From assembly GCA_013396755.1 (NCBI GenBank), contig VWZF01003200.1:1-64000 (forward strand): a stretch of 64,000 nucleotides of DNA, written 5' to 3'. Positions 1 through 14,698 of this stretch are shown here, in pieces. The notes beneath the pieces are model-generated. The model made no database searches and was not told the DNA's origin. It worked only from the letters and a program-made list of their open reading frames with translations. This DNA comes from Sclerurus mexicanus (lineage: Eukaryota > Chordata > Aves > Passeriformes > Furnariidae). A program made the position numbers and the translations under genes. Position 1 is the stretch's first letter. Every line of letters starts with the position of its first letter.

Positions 1-20
1 ATATAATATAATATAATATA
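1..20. repeat. ATAAT microsatellite at window edge
   Basis: The first 20 bases are a five-base AT-only repeat (four units), cut by the window boundary, so its true length is unknown. Confidence 0.7.
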
Positions 21-2489
21 CCTATTGATTTAACCATATACCATAATCTCCTTTTTGTTTAACTGTACAGAAATAAATTTTAACACTACTACTATACTCC
101 TTTGCATTGGTGGAAGTAGATCTACTCAAGCTGGTTGTTGAAATTAAATGAATAACAAGGTGGTCAATGAAAGAACAGAGATAATTTTATCTTACAAAGT
201 ATATGCATACAAAATATTTTCCTTTCTCCCCAGCTTACTGTAGATTTCAAACACATTAATTTCAAGACAAGCAAAACTTCTTGTTGATAATAATTCTAGT
301 CCAGGTGGCCAAGCTACACCACCAGAATAGAGTTTGGAAAATACACTAAGTGAAATGGCAGGAATGATGGAAAGCAAATGAAAAATTATTTCCAGCATTT
401 GCCAACAGTTAAGAAATACTTGCATATGTGGATATTTCTACAAAGGATTCCAGGAGGAAAATAATAACTTCAGGCAACAAAACAAATACAGCAACATTTG
501 TCATGGACTAAAGTAATTCTTGCTAACACACAATGCAAAAAAGAATTTCTTAAATGGGGTATGTAAAAAGCAACAGATCTCAAGTATACCTTCATTATGA
601 AATAAAGGACAGAAACTATTAAAAAATAGCTTGATTTTTTCTCATATGGTTTTTTCTCATCATCTCAAAGTAGATGTATGAAGTTTATGCGGCAATAAAA
701 GCATAAAACATATCACAGTATTACAGTTTCTCAGTGAATTGGGAAAACACCTAAAAATATTAATGTTTCAGTATGCTGGAGTTTTCTTTCTGCTCCGTTC
801 AGAAGGTAACTGCACCTGGGCTACTGGAAGATGATCTGTTGTAATAAAAAAAGCAGGACACTAATGTGGAAGCAAAAGGGACTCACAATTTTTACACCAT
901 AGAACTCCACTCTGTTCTTACTCTATAAGCACCTTTCTGTCTACTCATGCACAGAGGTACATTTCCTTGGAGACTGTACTGTACAAAGCACAACAAAAGG
1001 TCCAAATATAGTTTAGGCATCAATGAATAGTGAAATACAAATGATATATTTAACAGAAAAGTTTCAGTTAGACATTTTCCAAATTAGGTTGTTTCCCGCT
1101 CACTTTTGCATCTCTAAGGTGACAGCTTTTCTTTATGTCTCAAGATTTCATGCTGCTTCAGTAGAGCAATGAAGATAGTGTCGGTGTTTCCAGTGCTGTA
1201 GGGCTCACAGCACTGCACACTACTCTCTGTCTTAGAAATCACATCCAGTTTTGTTGAACTGTTTTAAAAAGCCTCTTTGTCTTTATTATTACTCTGTTTT
1301 GAGGTACAAAAGTCTAAGAAAGTGTAATGGAATAAAGACCATTAAACTGAAAAAGTGTTACTTATCACATCCAAGTTACATCTCATTAGTGATATCAATG
1401 TATTTCTAAAAGAAATACATCTAATTTTAGTAATTTTTAGTTTTAGTAATTGTTGAGCTAAGCAATTTGTCTTATATCATATTTTCAGTTAAATACCTAC
1501 TTTTAAATAGTGTGTTGCACTCTCTCATAGATCTTCAAGCTGTCTATTTCTTTCATTGATGTTGATGATTTTCTCATATAGTGGGATAAATTTATTTTTA
1601 TGGGGAAAAAGCCATAATTCTTGCAGTTTTCCCTTATGAGGCCTGTTGGTAGGGTAGCAATAAAAAAAAAATAAATCAGCACTGGGAAGCTGATACAAAG
1701 CTCTTTTTGGCTCAGACAGTGAATCTAAACTGCTCCATTTAAGATTTTAATGTAATATAAAATCAAGACAGTCTTCCCTTCAAGTTGTTGATGAAAAGGA
1801 AGGTAAGTAATAATTTTTTTTAAAATGTAGGAAATTATACATATTTTGGGAATAATGTCAAAGTAAACAGAGTGCGTGAGACATGTATGCATTTGAAATA
1901 TGGATGCCCCTTTTTGCTGCATTGCCAAAATACTCCTTCTTACACTAGTACAAATGACTGTGGATGATCTGAGAAATATGTGCATCATAATATGCACATT
2001 TTCCTTTCCTGTTGGTAAATATTGCAGCTGAACTCATAGGAGAAAAGTATATTTTAGGGAGGAGACCCTTAAGTATTGATTTACATGAGAAACAATTGTG
2101 CTCCCAGCTAGAAGGACAACTGAGACACAAAAAAAAAAAAGGAGAAATAACAATTAAAAATAAAACATGACTCTGTAAAAAATACAGAAAATACAGAGCT
2201 TAGGATCCAGAAATCTTCAGATGCTCTGGTCTCCATCTCTAAGGAAGGAAACTCTGTACTTCAGGACACCCATCAGATCATCTAGGGGTTTACAGGTTAT
2301 GGTGTACTTGGTCTGGAGACTAATGAATTTCTGCAAGACTGAAGAACCAGCTGCTTCAAGTTTGAAAAAGCCATAGTGAGGTCTCAGTAAGCGTACAATT
2401 GTCCTTTCAATGTTTCAAATTGAAAGTGAAGGAAAAAATGTAACTCCTGATTTTTAATTTTTTTTTTTTATGATGACTTTTGCTTGTTT

Positions 2490-2550
2490 ATTTGTTTGGG
2501 GTTTTTTTCTGTTGTTTTTTGTTCAGGTTTTTTTTATTTGCTTGTTTTTC
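2490..2550. repeat. T/G-rich low-complexity tract
   Basis: Runs of T broken by single or double G. It is one of several similar strand-asymmetric tracts in the window. Confidence 0.6.
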
Positions 2551-5500
2551 CACAGCTGAAGAATCTGTTTCTCTGGCAAAGCTTAAAAACTATCAATGAA
2601 TCACATTGCACTAACTTTTTGGCTTGTAGTCATCTATGTTATTCTGGTTTTTTACTTTGTCACACTACATATTTTTTATGTGCTACTTCCTACAACCAGT
2701 AGAAGATATCTGAAACAGTCTACCTTTTTTACATTCTTTTCTTAAAATTAAATTCTTCAGGCCAGAAGTTTAAGTAGGAAATACAGGCATAAATCCCTCT
2801 GGTAAATTCCAGTGTTAAAGAAAGAATGGAACAGATCATATGAATTTGTATAAAACATATTAATTTACTACTTATATTTAGACAGAAATGTTTTAGCAGC
2901 CACAGTTACAAATTATTTCACTAATCTTTCTGAATAGTGACTTCCCACGGCTATATAGTGAGGTTTTTTTCAACCTAGTGCATTTATGTTGTATGGGACA
3001 CCTTAAAAGACAAGTATAAAATCTAGTATCACAGCCCAGTGGATATGTTAAAAGCATAAATCATGTAGTACAAACTTACTCTTCACTTCATATGACCCTA
3101 TGCAGTTCAAAGCAGATCTGTATAAGGATACTGTATCAAGCACCCACATCACTTCAAGTATTCAAATAATTAATTTCTGGTTACAAGTGAGTGGAGCCAT
3201 TGTCTGCTTGAAGCTGTTGAAAACTACAGTCTACTTGTTCTGAGACTTTGTGTTCTGCTGTGCCACAATATTTTGTGTTTCTTTTCTTTTCTGATTAAAT
3301 CAATATTTTGTAGAAACAAAATATTGGCATACGAGAACACAGAGTCTCAGGACAAGTACCTTTATATTTTGCTTGACATTTGCAAGCCTACCAATTCATA
3401 CATCTTTCTTAGCAAGCCACAAGTAACAATTTTATGGCATTTATTGCATACAAATCAGAGATTTAATGTTTTTATATCAGTCGTTTTCTCCCAGCAACCT
3501 CTGAAAGGTCATTTTGAAATGAAGCTGTTGTGACAGCTGTCCTATTCCGCTAGAACCACAGACAACTTGGAAAGACAAACTCCAGCATAATGTTATATGT
3601 TTATTCCTTTAAAGCGGAAAGAAATCCACCTACATTCTCCATTGGAATATTACTTCACTGTTACACATGAAATTAGGAAATCAGTATGATTTCATAAAAT
3701 GAGCTGAAATGCAAACAGTTTCTCAGACTGGAGAGGTGAACACACCTGAGGGATAAATACTAACTTTTCATTATATTTTGTGAAACCATTAAAGCTTCAA
3801 TTTGATTCAGTATTGGAATAAGAAAAAATTAATTAAGTAATGCTTTCCTTTTAAAGATAAGCATTTCTGGTTATATTCTCTTGCCACTATCCATCATGAT
3901 TTCAGAGCAGACACTCTCACCAATTCCAACATTGAGAGATTAATACTTCACCTTATGTTTGATACCAATTTTAGATTTAGCTTTAACAGCCATTCAGTCA
4001 GCAGCTGCCAAAATCAAAACCATAATAAGGCAGACAGGAACGCACGAGGCAAGATGTTCATCAGGATTACATGATACCAGAAATCCAAAAGTATTGGAGC
4101 TAGAAAGTCTGCTGCCCTCATCAATGGAAAGCTAAAATAACTTCCAGCTTTTTGGCTGCTGTATGTTTATTTTTGACCTTAAAGCTGCTCACAAAACACT
4201 GTATCCAAGAGAGCTGGGCAGTACTTTTTTTACTTGAAAAAACTATGTTTACACTGAAATAGTAGTTAATTAGCAGAAAAAAGGTCTGAAAATCAAATGG
4301 TTCTGAGTCTAAGTTTGTAACATAATATTACTGGCATATAGCAAAATAAACCTATAGTCTGATGTACAATAGCAAAATAACGAATCCTTTAAGGATTGCT
4401 AGTGTCTCCTTTGTTCCATTTATCACCAATCTATGGCTTATATGTACTAAATAACAGATCATCTACCATTTTGCATTAACTTAGTTCTATTACCTAAGAT
4501 ATTGGAGCTTACTATCAAAACAGAAAAAGATTAAATTTAGTTTTGTATAGCTAAAATGAACCAATAATCTAGAATAGAATTGTTCAATGTGCCAGTCTTT
4601 TGCCACAGTAATTAGAAAGCTACTTCATGAAGTACTTTTGTTATTGTTGCTGATTATAGAGTTATTCTTTCCATTTTAAATCTCAGGTGTTCCACAGTAA
4701 ATTTCAATAGCATGACTGTACTGCTCTTAGCTGGGATAGAGGCATAGTCGTGTGGTACTTTATTTTGGTCTTGTGATGAAAACAGTGTTTCTTACTTTTT
4801 AGCTCCCAGTTCTCTTCCCCATCCCACTGGAGGGAGGGAGTGAGCAGCTGTGTGGAATTGAGGTACCTACTGGGGTTACTACAACAGTGTTCTAATAAAA
4901 ATACTTTCAGACGATATACAAAGCATTGCAATGCAGTTTGCTTTCATTTTTTAGAAATGAACTATTAATAACTCTGAAAAGCAGGTGAAGCTCCTTGCTC
5001 AGCCTTGGATAGTGGAAATAATAGCTGGGAAGTATACATCTGCTTAGAGCCCTAAAACTGAACAGAGAACTTTCAAGAAAACCAGCCAGATCTTCACTGA
5101 CTGGCAACTGCAAGAATTTCTGAAAAAGATCTGAAATGTCTGAAGCAACAGAATTCAGAACAATAATTTCTAGATTAGAATAAAATGAGGTATCACTACT
5201 TTGACAGTCCTGTTTTTATACCAACTGTTCTTTTCTTTCAGCAAAATCTAAAAGGTCATTTCAGAATAACAGATTTGGCCAAATGCAATGCAAGGGATCA
5301 GAAAGGAGAAATAGAGGAGACAGTATTTCTGAGAGCCATTGCAAACCCAAAATAAATCACACAATTTTACCTGCATCACTGGTACAACTGAAGAAGAATA
5401 GGTAGAGGTTGCACCAGGAATTTACATATACTCAGTTTTTGGTTCACAAATGTTGCACAGGTAACTGTTTTAATTCTGTGGAGAGTCCAGAAGCTGTAAA

Positions 5501-8500
5501 CCTGAACTGTGCAGAGTGGAGCCTTTCCCAAGATCTACTCTTATATAAAAACCCACAGTTACTAACAATTCCTTTCTAAAGGTGCTTTAGGATGGGACAT
5601 TTTATTTAGAGTAATTGTCAGAGCTAAGTTAAGTTTCATTTTGAAAACCACTTGCACTTTTGTAGGATCAATCCTCTGTACATTTTTTCCAGCCTAACAA
5701 GCAATTATAAAACAACCTTACAGCAATGCCACAGCTCTGCCACTAACACCACATGATATCGTTCTCTGGTACATGAAAAAGAAAACAGTAAAACAGTGAA
5801 TAAAACAATACTGAAATAATATTTACTGCTACTTTAAAGTACACATTTCCCATCTGCCTTACTAATATCTGTTGGGCTATAAGTAGTCATCTAGGAAATT
5901 ACTTCTTTTTCTAATCATAGATGAAAAATGAGTATGGAAGGAAAAAACAAGGCTTAAACGAATTATCATTTAACATAGCTCAGATGCATCTTAGAGCAGT
6001 AGCAGTGATGATTATTCTTGAGAAACACAATCTCAAGACACACTGAAAGGGTGATAGAATCCAAATATGCTCAAAAGAACATGCCCCCAACATAAGGAAC
6101 ACTGGCTCTTTTAGCTTGTAGTACCTATTTATTAACAAAAGCACATTCTACATTTCAAAGCTGTTTGATTTTTTTCTCTTTGAACTGTTTTTTACTCAAA
6201 ATTGTACTTCAGATATTTTCTTTCTAACAGTCTCAGTGCTGATGGATTTCATATTGGAAAATGTATTTGCTTTTCTGGGGTATTACTACATTCTTTTGGT
6301 AACAAACCTACTAAAAAGTACCACAATGGATGAACTAAAGCTAAATGATCCAACTTTAATCCAATTCATTAGCTTTAATCTAATTCATCTGCTAAATCAC
6401 TTTAATTAGTTTTTGGACTGTCAGCTGTTGCTTCCAGATTTTTAAAACAAAAACAAAACAGAACAGGAAAAAAAGAATGAAAACCCCTATTTGAAAAAAG
6501 AAAAATACTCTTATGCACTTTCCTCAAGTCAAATAATCTTCCACAAATTAAAAAAAAATAGAAAGAAAACCTCATGTCATTAGTATAGCACTTCTGTTTT
6601 ACAACTTGGATGTAAGGTACAAAATAACAAACATCTGTCATTTTGCAAAATGTTCTTCACCTTTATTATCTAACATCTAGCAGAGTCAGACATTGAGCAG
6701 CCTTGTTTAGACTGATTTAAATTCACATTTATTTTAATGCATCCCTATAAAATTTGAGATTTGCCCTTTGGTTTGTTTTTCTACTGTGCTTATTTATGTC
6801 AGACACAGTAGTCTAAATCCAAAATATAGAGTCCGTAAAGTGAAGTATGATAGTCATGGCTGTCACAAAATGTGAACAACTGTTATTAGCAATATAAAAT
6901 ACTATAAAAATATGTTTAATCTCTTTTTGTATCTTGGACCAACAGAAAAAAACTTGCTTTTTTTTTCACGTTATGCACAGGGTGTAAATAATCAATAGAT
7001 TTTTAAAACCTCATTATATAGTGCATGCTCCTTTGTTTCTGAGCAGCAAATGTTTTGAAAGTAGTTTCATGATGATTTTAAAGAACAAATTGTGTGAAAT
7101 AAGTAAAACATTTTCAAAATTATATCTAAAGATAAAATGAATTTGTAAACCCTGTTGGTATTGCTAAGAGCACATGGTAGTGGTCTTGCTCTGTTACCAT
7201 GTTGGCTTTGTTAGACTTGTTTAAAACTGTAGAAGATGAACAAGAGAGAAACTAATAACAGGAACATAGACTAGTACCTTCCTCAACCACCTAAGTTGAC
7301 ATATTTACATCTAAATCTATGGCAAGTTTTCATATCTATTAAGAACTGTCTGACCTCCTTATTCTTTGGCAAGAAATGAATGTATCTGCTATTATGACAT
7401 ACAACTCTGCCAGGGAACAGAAAGTGTAGCAACTGAATTTATACTACTGCTGTAAAAATATACTGCCTGTTCTTCAATTAGATTCATGCATTTGCATAAG
7501 GAGGTATCTGGAGCCAAAACATGTTGATCCTTCTTTGTTTATGTTTATGTATCAAGGAGACAAAAAACCCAGCATCCTGATGGATCAACAAAATAAGTTA
7601 ATCATTTTTTTCTCCTCAGTTAGAGAAGCAATCCTTCTGTTTTCCTAGGGGAGCTGGGAAGGGACCAGAGCAGCTGGTGCAAGTCATAGATTAAAGCTCT
7701 CCTAAGAGAAACAACATCAGAAACGAGATTTCCAAATGGGGAAATATGCAGGAGGGATCTGAGGTATTGAAACTTCAGATATGAGAGATCATGGGTCAGA
7801 AACATCAAGCTGGTGACACTGTTTAAATGCTAACCCCTCCAACTGGGAATTGCGTATGGGGCAGATACACATATGAAGAGATTCTTAAACATCCCACTTG
7901 TCTTTGTGGATATAAATAGCCATACTGTAACACAAATAAAATTTCCATATGAGCTCAGCTGCTACACAGGTAAAATCCTGGTGTTATAAGAACAGGTAGT
8001 GCAATCACAGCCTAATCCACGATTTTTTTATGATAGAGGTTAAAAGTGGATGCCACAGAAGAGAATAGGAACATGGCAAGTATATAGTGATGCTTCTGAA
8101 AAATATTCTTCCAGCCTTCAATGATTTGAAGCTTGCAGAGTTTATGAGACAAAGGTTTTGCCTTTGCAATTAATATCTTTTAAAGAATCTTTATCTCATT
8201 AATTTATACCTGTTGCTCTTTGTATTGATGCAACTTCTAGCATCCAAAATTTCCTAAAAAAAATAAAAAAATAGTCCAACTGTTTACTTATACTATGTTA
8301 GGAATACAATCAGAAGAATCCCAAATTATTTCAATCAGGTTTCTTTTCCCTCAGAAAACCATCTTAAAAAAGGTAAACCAGTTGAAACCTTTGGAAAATA
8401 TAAATTCCATGAAACAGTTCTTTGGCCATTCTTATAGCAGTTTTGTGTTATATTTCAAGATATTAGTTCCAGAACTGATTTTTTTTTTCTTTAAGAGCTT

Positions 8501-10330
8501 AATATTTATCTTCAGAATCTAAAAATTGAAAATCCCTATTATAATTTTCAGTACATTTTGTGAAAATAATGAGACAAAGCAACTGATTTTACTTTTGTCG
8601 ATTGCAAATTAAAAAAAAGTCTGGATGACTAAAAAGTATATAGGCATAGCAAAATATAACAAACTACAATTCCTACTGTGAAAAGAAATAAAAGAGAGTA
8701 TCTTCTGCTAAGAAACTGGGTTTTACCAGTATAAATTTATAGGGAGAGCTCAAGAAGCTCTGAACCTTCAATTATTTCTCCACAGAGAGCATTCTTGTGT
8801 CCCGGGAGAAATTCATGGTCAAAACCCTCATGTTCATCCAGACACATCTACTCCTCATCTCCCTATCTGCAAAACTAATTTAATTCATGCCTCAATTCAC
8901 TGCAATTTTGTTATTCTACCATCTAATGAAAGAATTGAAGTTTAACTAACTCATCTGAAAAAGAACATCAGAGGGCATACACAGAGAGAGCAAGAACTTG
9001 CTAATTTGAAAATGAAAGCAGAAAAATCTTTTTCTAAATGAGCTACAATTTCAGAAATAGTGGAAATGCAGACACTATACTCATGTTCATTTATGAATTA
9101 GATGTAGTAGCTTAAAATGCTACTGTTTTTCAGCTGCTCGTTACTGTGCCCTCAGATAAGATCTAATCATGTGAACAGTGATCCTGTTCAGTACATTTCA
9201 GTGCACAGTAAAACTTGTTAAGTTAAATCATCTTACAAATGAGGGCATTACAGAATCAACTTTTATCACCATGGATTACATTAATATCCCAAATTAGGTG
9301 AAACGTTAGACAGTAAACTCACAATCTCTAAAACTATGCCTTTTGCTTCATGCATTCAATTTCATGCTTCCAAAAGCTGAATAAGCAGTTTTTTAGAAAA
9401 CAGAAAATTTTAAACTTTTAAAATTTTACACAAATCATGAAATAAGTACTGCCTTGAGGCAGGCATGTGGAAAACACATCTTTCTAAAGAACCAGAACAC
9501 CCTTGATAGCTTAATTAGCCCCAAGTAAGAATAATGATAATAACTCCCAACAGACACACAACAGAAGCTTCCTGTTTTGTTTCCCGTTCTTACTTAATTA
9601 ATGCATTCTGCAGTAGCTAATACTTTATGTTAGTATAACACAATGAATATCATTGCAAAACTCAGGTTTTTAAGAGTACTTACTTTCTCTTGCATATGGT
9701 ATTTTGGTATGATCCTATTCAGAATTTTTCATACAAAAATAAATAACTATAAAAATAACTAATAAAAAATAAATATGATGAGGTTTGCAATGGTTATATT
9801 TCAGATAGTCAAAATTACACCATATTTCTCTGACTATACTCTCACATGGAATAACAGGAATAAATTACAACACTTTGTTCAGGATTTTGTGTTTTACAAA
9901 GAAATTTTAGCAGGATTACTTTGTTTTTATCATAGCTATGTAACAGCTGATGTGGAATTGCAGCCTTTACGGTATGACATTGAACATTGATGCAAACTGA
10001 CCACTGAAATTTGGTGTAATGAAGTTTGTAACAGAACATTTCTATTTCTTTACCTCTTCTATACACAATTGAGCTGGATATTCTATCACAGTATCAGTGA
10101 GACTTCATTTCACATTTACTAAGAATACAGTTTCAATTGTTCAGCACTTGGTTAACCAAAACAAACTGAAATTTTGGCCATGATAAATCTGACTCATGTC
10201 CAGAAGATGTTACTAGAATTCTAGAATTTAACTGTAGATATTTAGAGAGAAACAAGAAAATTAACAGATTAAGTCTGGCTAAACTTAACTAGCTTTTATG
10301 CTTCAGAAGAAATATCTATCATCCACACTT

Positions 10331-10392
10331 AGAATCACAGAATGGCTGGGTTTGGAAGGGACCTTTTAAGATAGTCTAGTTCAGCATTCATC
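10331..10392 (-). mobile_element. CR1 LINE 3'-end remnant
   Basis: The plus strand reads AGAATCACAGAATGG, then TTTGGAAGGGACC and a TCTAGTTCAGC-like stretch. This is the reverse complement of the terminal ~60 bp of avian CR1 elements, so the element lies on the minus strand. CR1 copies are usually cut at the 5' end, and this one keeps only the extreme 3' end. Confidence 0.85.
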
Positions 10393-13264
10393 GAGTGAGA
10401 CTTTTTAATGGGTATACAGACAATTGATGTATCTGTGTCATATACGAGGCAGCTGGGAAGTAGATGGGGCAACATTACACATTCATGGTAAAGCTCTTGT
10501 TACCACACACTCAAACACCAAGAGCTGCCCAGTCTCAAGCTGCTTATGCACACCAACTAACCATATAAAAATATAAAATATATAAAATATAAAAAATGTC
10601 ACTGGGGAGGCCACTGTGAGATTGTGAGGTTTCAACAACCTACAAGGAAATAAAAAGATTTGATGATCCTGATCTATTTCTTATGCAATGTCAGTACTAC
10701 ACCATAACGAGTTGTACTATGAATAATTTTAAATCCATCAGTTAGTTTGGAGAAAGATTTGCCATGTGCTGGAGATAAATGCTTTAAATGTTACTGTCAG
10801 TAATTCACTGAGGATGTGAGTACTGAGGGTGTATCTGTCAAAAGTGCTCTGCTTATTTGGAGAGAAGAAACAGGGATTGTATAGTTTTGTTACATGAATC
10901 TCTTCAGTCCTGAACAACATCCTGCAATTGCAAAGGATAAATAAATTTTAAGGAATGTTCTGTTTCTTAAATATCATCACAATTTCTTTTCTCTCCATTT
11001 TTAAAGAAATCCACTAAGTACACCAACTTTATAATTAATAGTGAAGTTCGTATTTCTGTCACATAACTATATGGCTGGGCCAAAGAAGTAGTTGTTAGGA
11101 CTGGAATTAGCCATTCACCTTGCAGATAGACACTAAAAGCTAAAGGCTAGTGAATGTACACTTAAAACCCTGCTACAAAATTCCTAATAGATTTTAGTTT
11201 TTCTGCTTTTTTTGAAGAAGATGGTTGGGTCAATTTGCATGACAGTTACATTAAGCTGCATTGTGTCAGCAAAATTAACCAGTTACAAACAGATAACTTT
11301 TATTCCCATCAACAGCACAAGATGTGCATTTGTTCCTGAAGAAGAACAAATTTTTTGCATCAATACTTTCTTTAAATTATGAACAGATCCCCTGAAATGG
11401 AACCTAACACTTAAGTATGCAAGCAGTAGAATCTGTGTAGACAATTTCTACTTTTCTGAAGCATTCTTCACTGTAATAGATGAAATACACTTTATTCCAC
11501 CAAATAGACAAAAATTAAATTTTCAGGCAGAACTGATGATGTAGAACTCTGAAAACAAGTGGAAATAGAATAGAAGAATATCAAAAAGCAAAAGACAGAA
11601 ACTGTCATTTTGTCATTCTCTTAAAGAAAATAATTAATGTATACTTCATACATAGCTACTTTTATTACTTTATAAGTGGCTCATTGGAAAATCAGAGGCA
11701 AAACACATAAATAATGAAAACAATTTGTATATGAAATATATACAAGTGATGAAAAGCACTTAAGTGCCTTATGACAGTCAGTGGGTTTTGAGACGCACTG
11801 TGCATGATGATATTTTAATCTTGTTCAAGTGAGATTCAAAGCATCAATCCAGAGACTTTTCCACTTATTACAGCATTTGGGAAGGTCTCTTTTCTGCAAA
11901 GTGGTCATGACTAAGTAATGGTAACAGAAGGTGCATCATAAAATCAGTTGCAACATGTTTCGTGGTACATCATTTACTGGGAAATAAGAGGCCGTTTCCT
12001 CCTTGAGTGGCTCAATGTACATATTTTATGGCTGATGATCTACTGCAAGAGGGTTTTTTTAATAGAAACTCTGGCAAAAAAAATTATGCACTCTCTGACC
12101 AAAGCAGAAGTGCACCAAGTTTTGCACCACAGAAATGAAATAGAGGACATTAAAAAAGATGACTGTATCAGACTCCCCCAAAGGATACAAGCTAAATAAT
12201 TGCCTATGTCCAATGTTCATTTGGTGGGCCTGAGTCCTAAAACAACAGGCTGCAATTTTTTCAGAATTAGCAAGTCCTTCCTCTGCATGATGATAAAACC
12301 TGATACATCCACATCTTCCACTAGAGATCCCTTCATTAGTGATGGACCTGTATTTTATTCTTCAACCATATATTTCCAACTGTCCAGGACATTTTCTAAA
12401 ACATATTTGTCTAGATGGAGTAAAAATTCTCTGCAAACATGTAGCATTGTAGTCTGAAAAGTAATCTGGAAAGTCTGGTAAGAGGAGTTGTTCCTTTATG
12501 AAATGACACACATCTAACTTTGACATATGTATAAGATGCAATTAGATAGAAACTGCACATAAAATTGCAGAGGATTCAATTATCAATGTCTTTTATTCTC
12601 ATTTTTAATGGAGGTATTGCCACTAGTAAAGAGTTGTAAAATAGCTGTAAGATTATGTGGGATCATGAAGTCTGATATAGCTAAACATATAAACTCAGTA
12701 TACTACATTCACTTAATAGACATTTTTATTTAAATCATTTGGAAGAGCTGCCATTTGCTGACAAAATGTTGAAAAAGCCCTGCAATAGATGATACATGGC
12801 TGAGGTAGCAGCAAAATATATTCTTATAAAATCTGGTTACAGGCACATCTGCTTAAGCAAATAGTTTAGGATATCCAGTCTGAGTAATTGATGATATTGT
12901 GGAAAAAATTACCTATTTTTTCTTTTGGTTTTTTTTTTTTCCACTTTGCAGGTATCTAGGTCTGCTAAAATTGCCTCTGTTATATTCAGACCTCTGTGGT
13001 ACTTCTGAAGTGTGCATCTTGTCTTGGGGAAATCATGTACTAAGCGTTCAGTAAAGCCATCTGCCTGGGCAGTTGGAAGAAGGCTTAGGTCCACTAAGTT
13101 AACATTACCTTAAAAAGATTGTATTCTGAAACATATGTAGTATGGGTGGCCTCAATAAGCAGCTGCTCACAAGCTACTTAGTCATTATTATTATCTTTCA
13201 GAACTAACACAAGATGATTGCACTATAACTGCTGCTGACATAAAATAGCAGCATGCTTTGAGCA

Positions 13265-13335
13265 TGAAAAAAACCCCAAAACAACAACCTAGGAAAAAAA
13301 CTAAAAGAAAAAAAAAATAAAATAAAAAAAAAGAC
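13265..13335. repeat. A/C-rich low-complexity tract
   Basis: Runs of A interrupted by CCCC, C and T. It is similar to the complement of the T/G-rich tracts elsewhere in the window. Confidence 0.6.
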
Positions 13336-13730
13336 ATAAGAGTTTCTTGTACCCATGAAAGGAAAAATGACACAACCATTGGAAAGAGAACAGTGGTCCA
13401 CAGGGGTTAAAAGATTTCAGGTTTTTGTTGGGCTTTAGCACCAAGTGAAGATTGGCACTGATAATTAGTCAAAATTTCGCAGAAGTGAAAATGCAGCAGC
13501 AACTGCATCACCGTGGGGTAATCTAAGCCTGCTGTATTTGGCAGCCTGGGCTAGAGTGCCAGCAAAAGGAAAAAGCATGGCAGCTAAGGAAAGGGATTTT
13601 GAAAGTGAGGTGACACTTAAGAATCTGGTTATATAAAGTGGTTATGAGACACTTGTACATTCTCCTCCTTTTTTCTTTCCTTTTCTTTTTTTTTTTTTTT
13701 TGCTATAAACGAAAACGTTTACATTTAGAA

Positions 13731-13751
13731 ATGTAAGGATTGTCCTTACAT
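13731..13751. repeat. Perfect 9-bp inverted repeat, 3-base loop
   Basis: ATGTAAGGA and its exact reverse complement TCCTTACAT are separated by TTG. No T-run follows and no gene ends here, so it is not called a terminator. It could be chance in AT-rich DNA. Confidence 0.6.
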
Positions 13752-14396
13752 GACCCTCAAGCATGTTCACAATTCTCTTTGCCTTTTAATCCTTCTGTAC
13801 ATCTCATGTCTTTAAAGAGCATCTGAATGAAAAAAAATCTTGTTTTCTTCTATCTTTGCTTCTATTCAGAGCGTTAGACTAAAGTAATAATGAATAATAA
13901 AATGCGGGTTTTGCCTTAGGCTGATGTTGCAGCCTCAGAAAAATGAGGGCTCATTGCAAAATTTCCTGGTTTGTTATTATTAGTGTTAAAGGAATCCAAA
14001 TAATGTCAATATGAAGTATATGCAGATCCTAGCTAAACAAAATCCAATAAAATGCAGCAATTAACACTCACATGTGAGTTTACCATTTCAGTGCCATGAA
14101 TAATAGGCGCTTTCCTAAAAATCCTCATAAATAATAACCTTTATTATACCGTGGAAAAATGGTGTACCTGCTCAGGTGTTTGTACTCACAAAGAGCATTT
14201 GGTTGTGCACACTAAGCAGTCAGGGACCACGACCTTCAGCAGTTTTTGGTTTTAGCTTTAATTCTCCACAGGGTTGGTTAAACCTTGTTGGCTCTCAGAT
14301 GACTCCCCTGTCTTTTAGTTCTACTGGCAGCTCAGTTCTTACCTGGCTGTGTAGAATCCTCTGGAGTAAGTGGTGGAGAGTGCCCACACAGTGGCC

Positions 14397-14428
14397 ACTG
14401 GTTGCCAACTGGTTGCCAACCGGTTCCA
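14397..14428. repeat. 11-bp tandem repeat, about three units
   Basis: The unit ACTGGTTGCCA occurs twice exactly and then once as the diverged ACCGGTTCCA. It sits in the GC-richer patch just before the CCA triplet array. Confidence 0.75.
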
Positions 14429-14550
14429 ACCATGGGAACTTAATTCAATCAGAGTCAGGTATTCCCTCTTTGCTCCTGTGACTGATAGGAGCTGTGGTCA
14501 CTGAGGGAGAGAACGCTCTGTGACTCTGATGGCCCCACCTCCTTCCCGTG

Positions 14551-14698
14551 CTTTATTATACCACCACCACCACTGCCACCACCACCACCACTGCCAACAC
14601 CACCGCCACCATCACCACTGCCACCACCATCCCTGCCATCACCATCATCACCACCGCCACCACCACTGTCACCGCCACCACTGCTGCCACAGCTGCCA
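14551..14698. repeat. Imperfect CCA/CAC trinucleotide array
   Basis: About 150 bp of CCA/CAC/GCC/ATC triplets in a constant triplet register. Every frame is therefore open over a long stretch: Thr- and His-rich on the plus strand, Gly-rich on the minus strand. No splice-flanked conserved protein context is visible. The array lies within a GC-richer patch (about 14160-14830). I read it as a degenerate microsatellite, not an exon. Confidence 0.85.

Larger units (their letters stand above)
1..10330. other. Intronic sequence without recognised element
   Basis: Plain AT-rich sequence with short homopolymers. There is an ATAAT-type microsatellite at 1-20 and a T-rich tract near 2490-2550. All open frames here are short, begin at arbitrary starts and show no domain or compositional sign of coding. 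Confidence 0.6.
10393..14150. other. Intronic sequence, little structure
   Basis: AT-rich sequence with no gene seen. Two adjoining plus-strand open frames at 11948-12457 show no recognisable domain and are most likely chance. An A-rich tract at 13265-13335 and a T-run near 13685-13702 are low complexity. Confidence 0.55.

Noticed and set aside
11948..12457. Two abutting plus-strand open frames considered as a split gene
   Set aside because: They are in different contexts with no domain, codon or splice support.
13731..13751. Hairpin considered as a terminator or microRNA stem
   Set aside because: The stem is only 9 bp, too short for a microRNA precursor, and no transcript context is visible.
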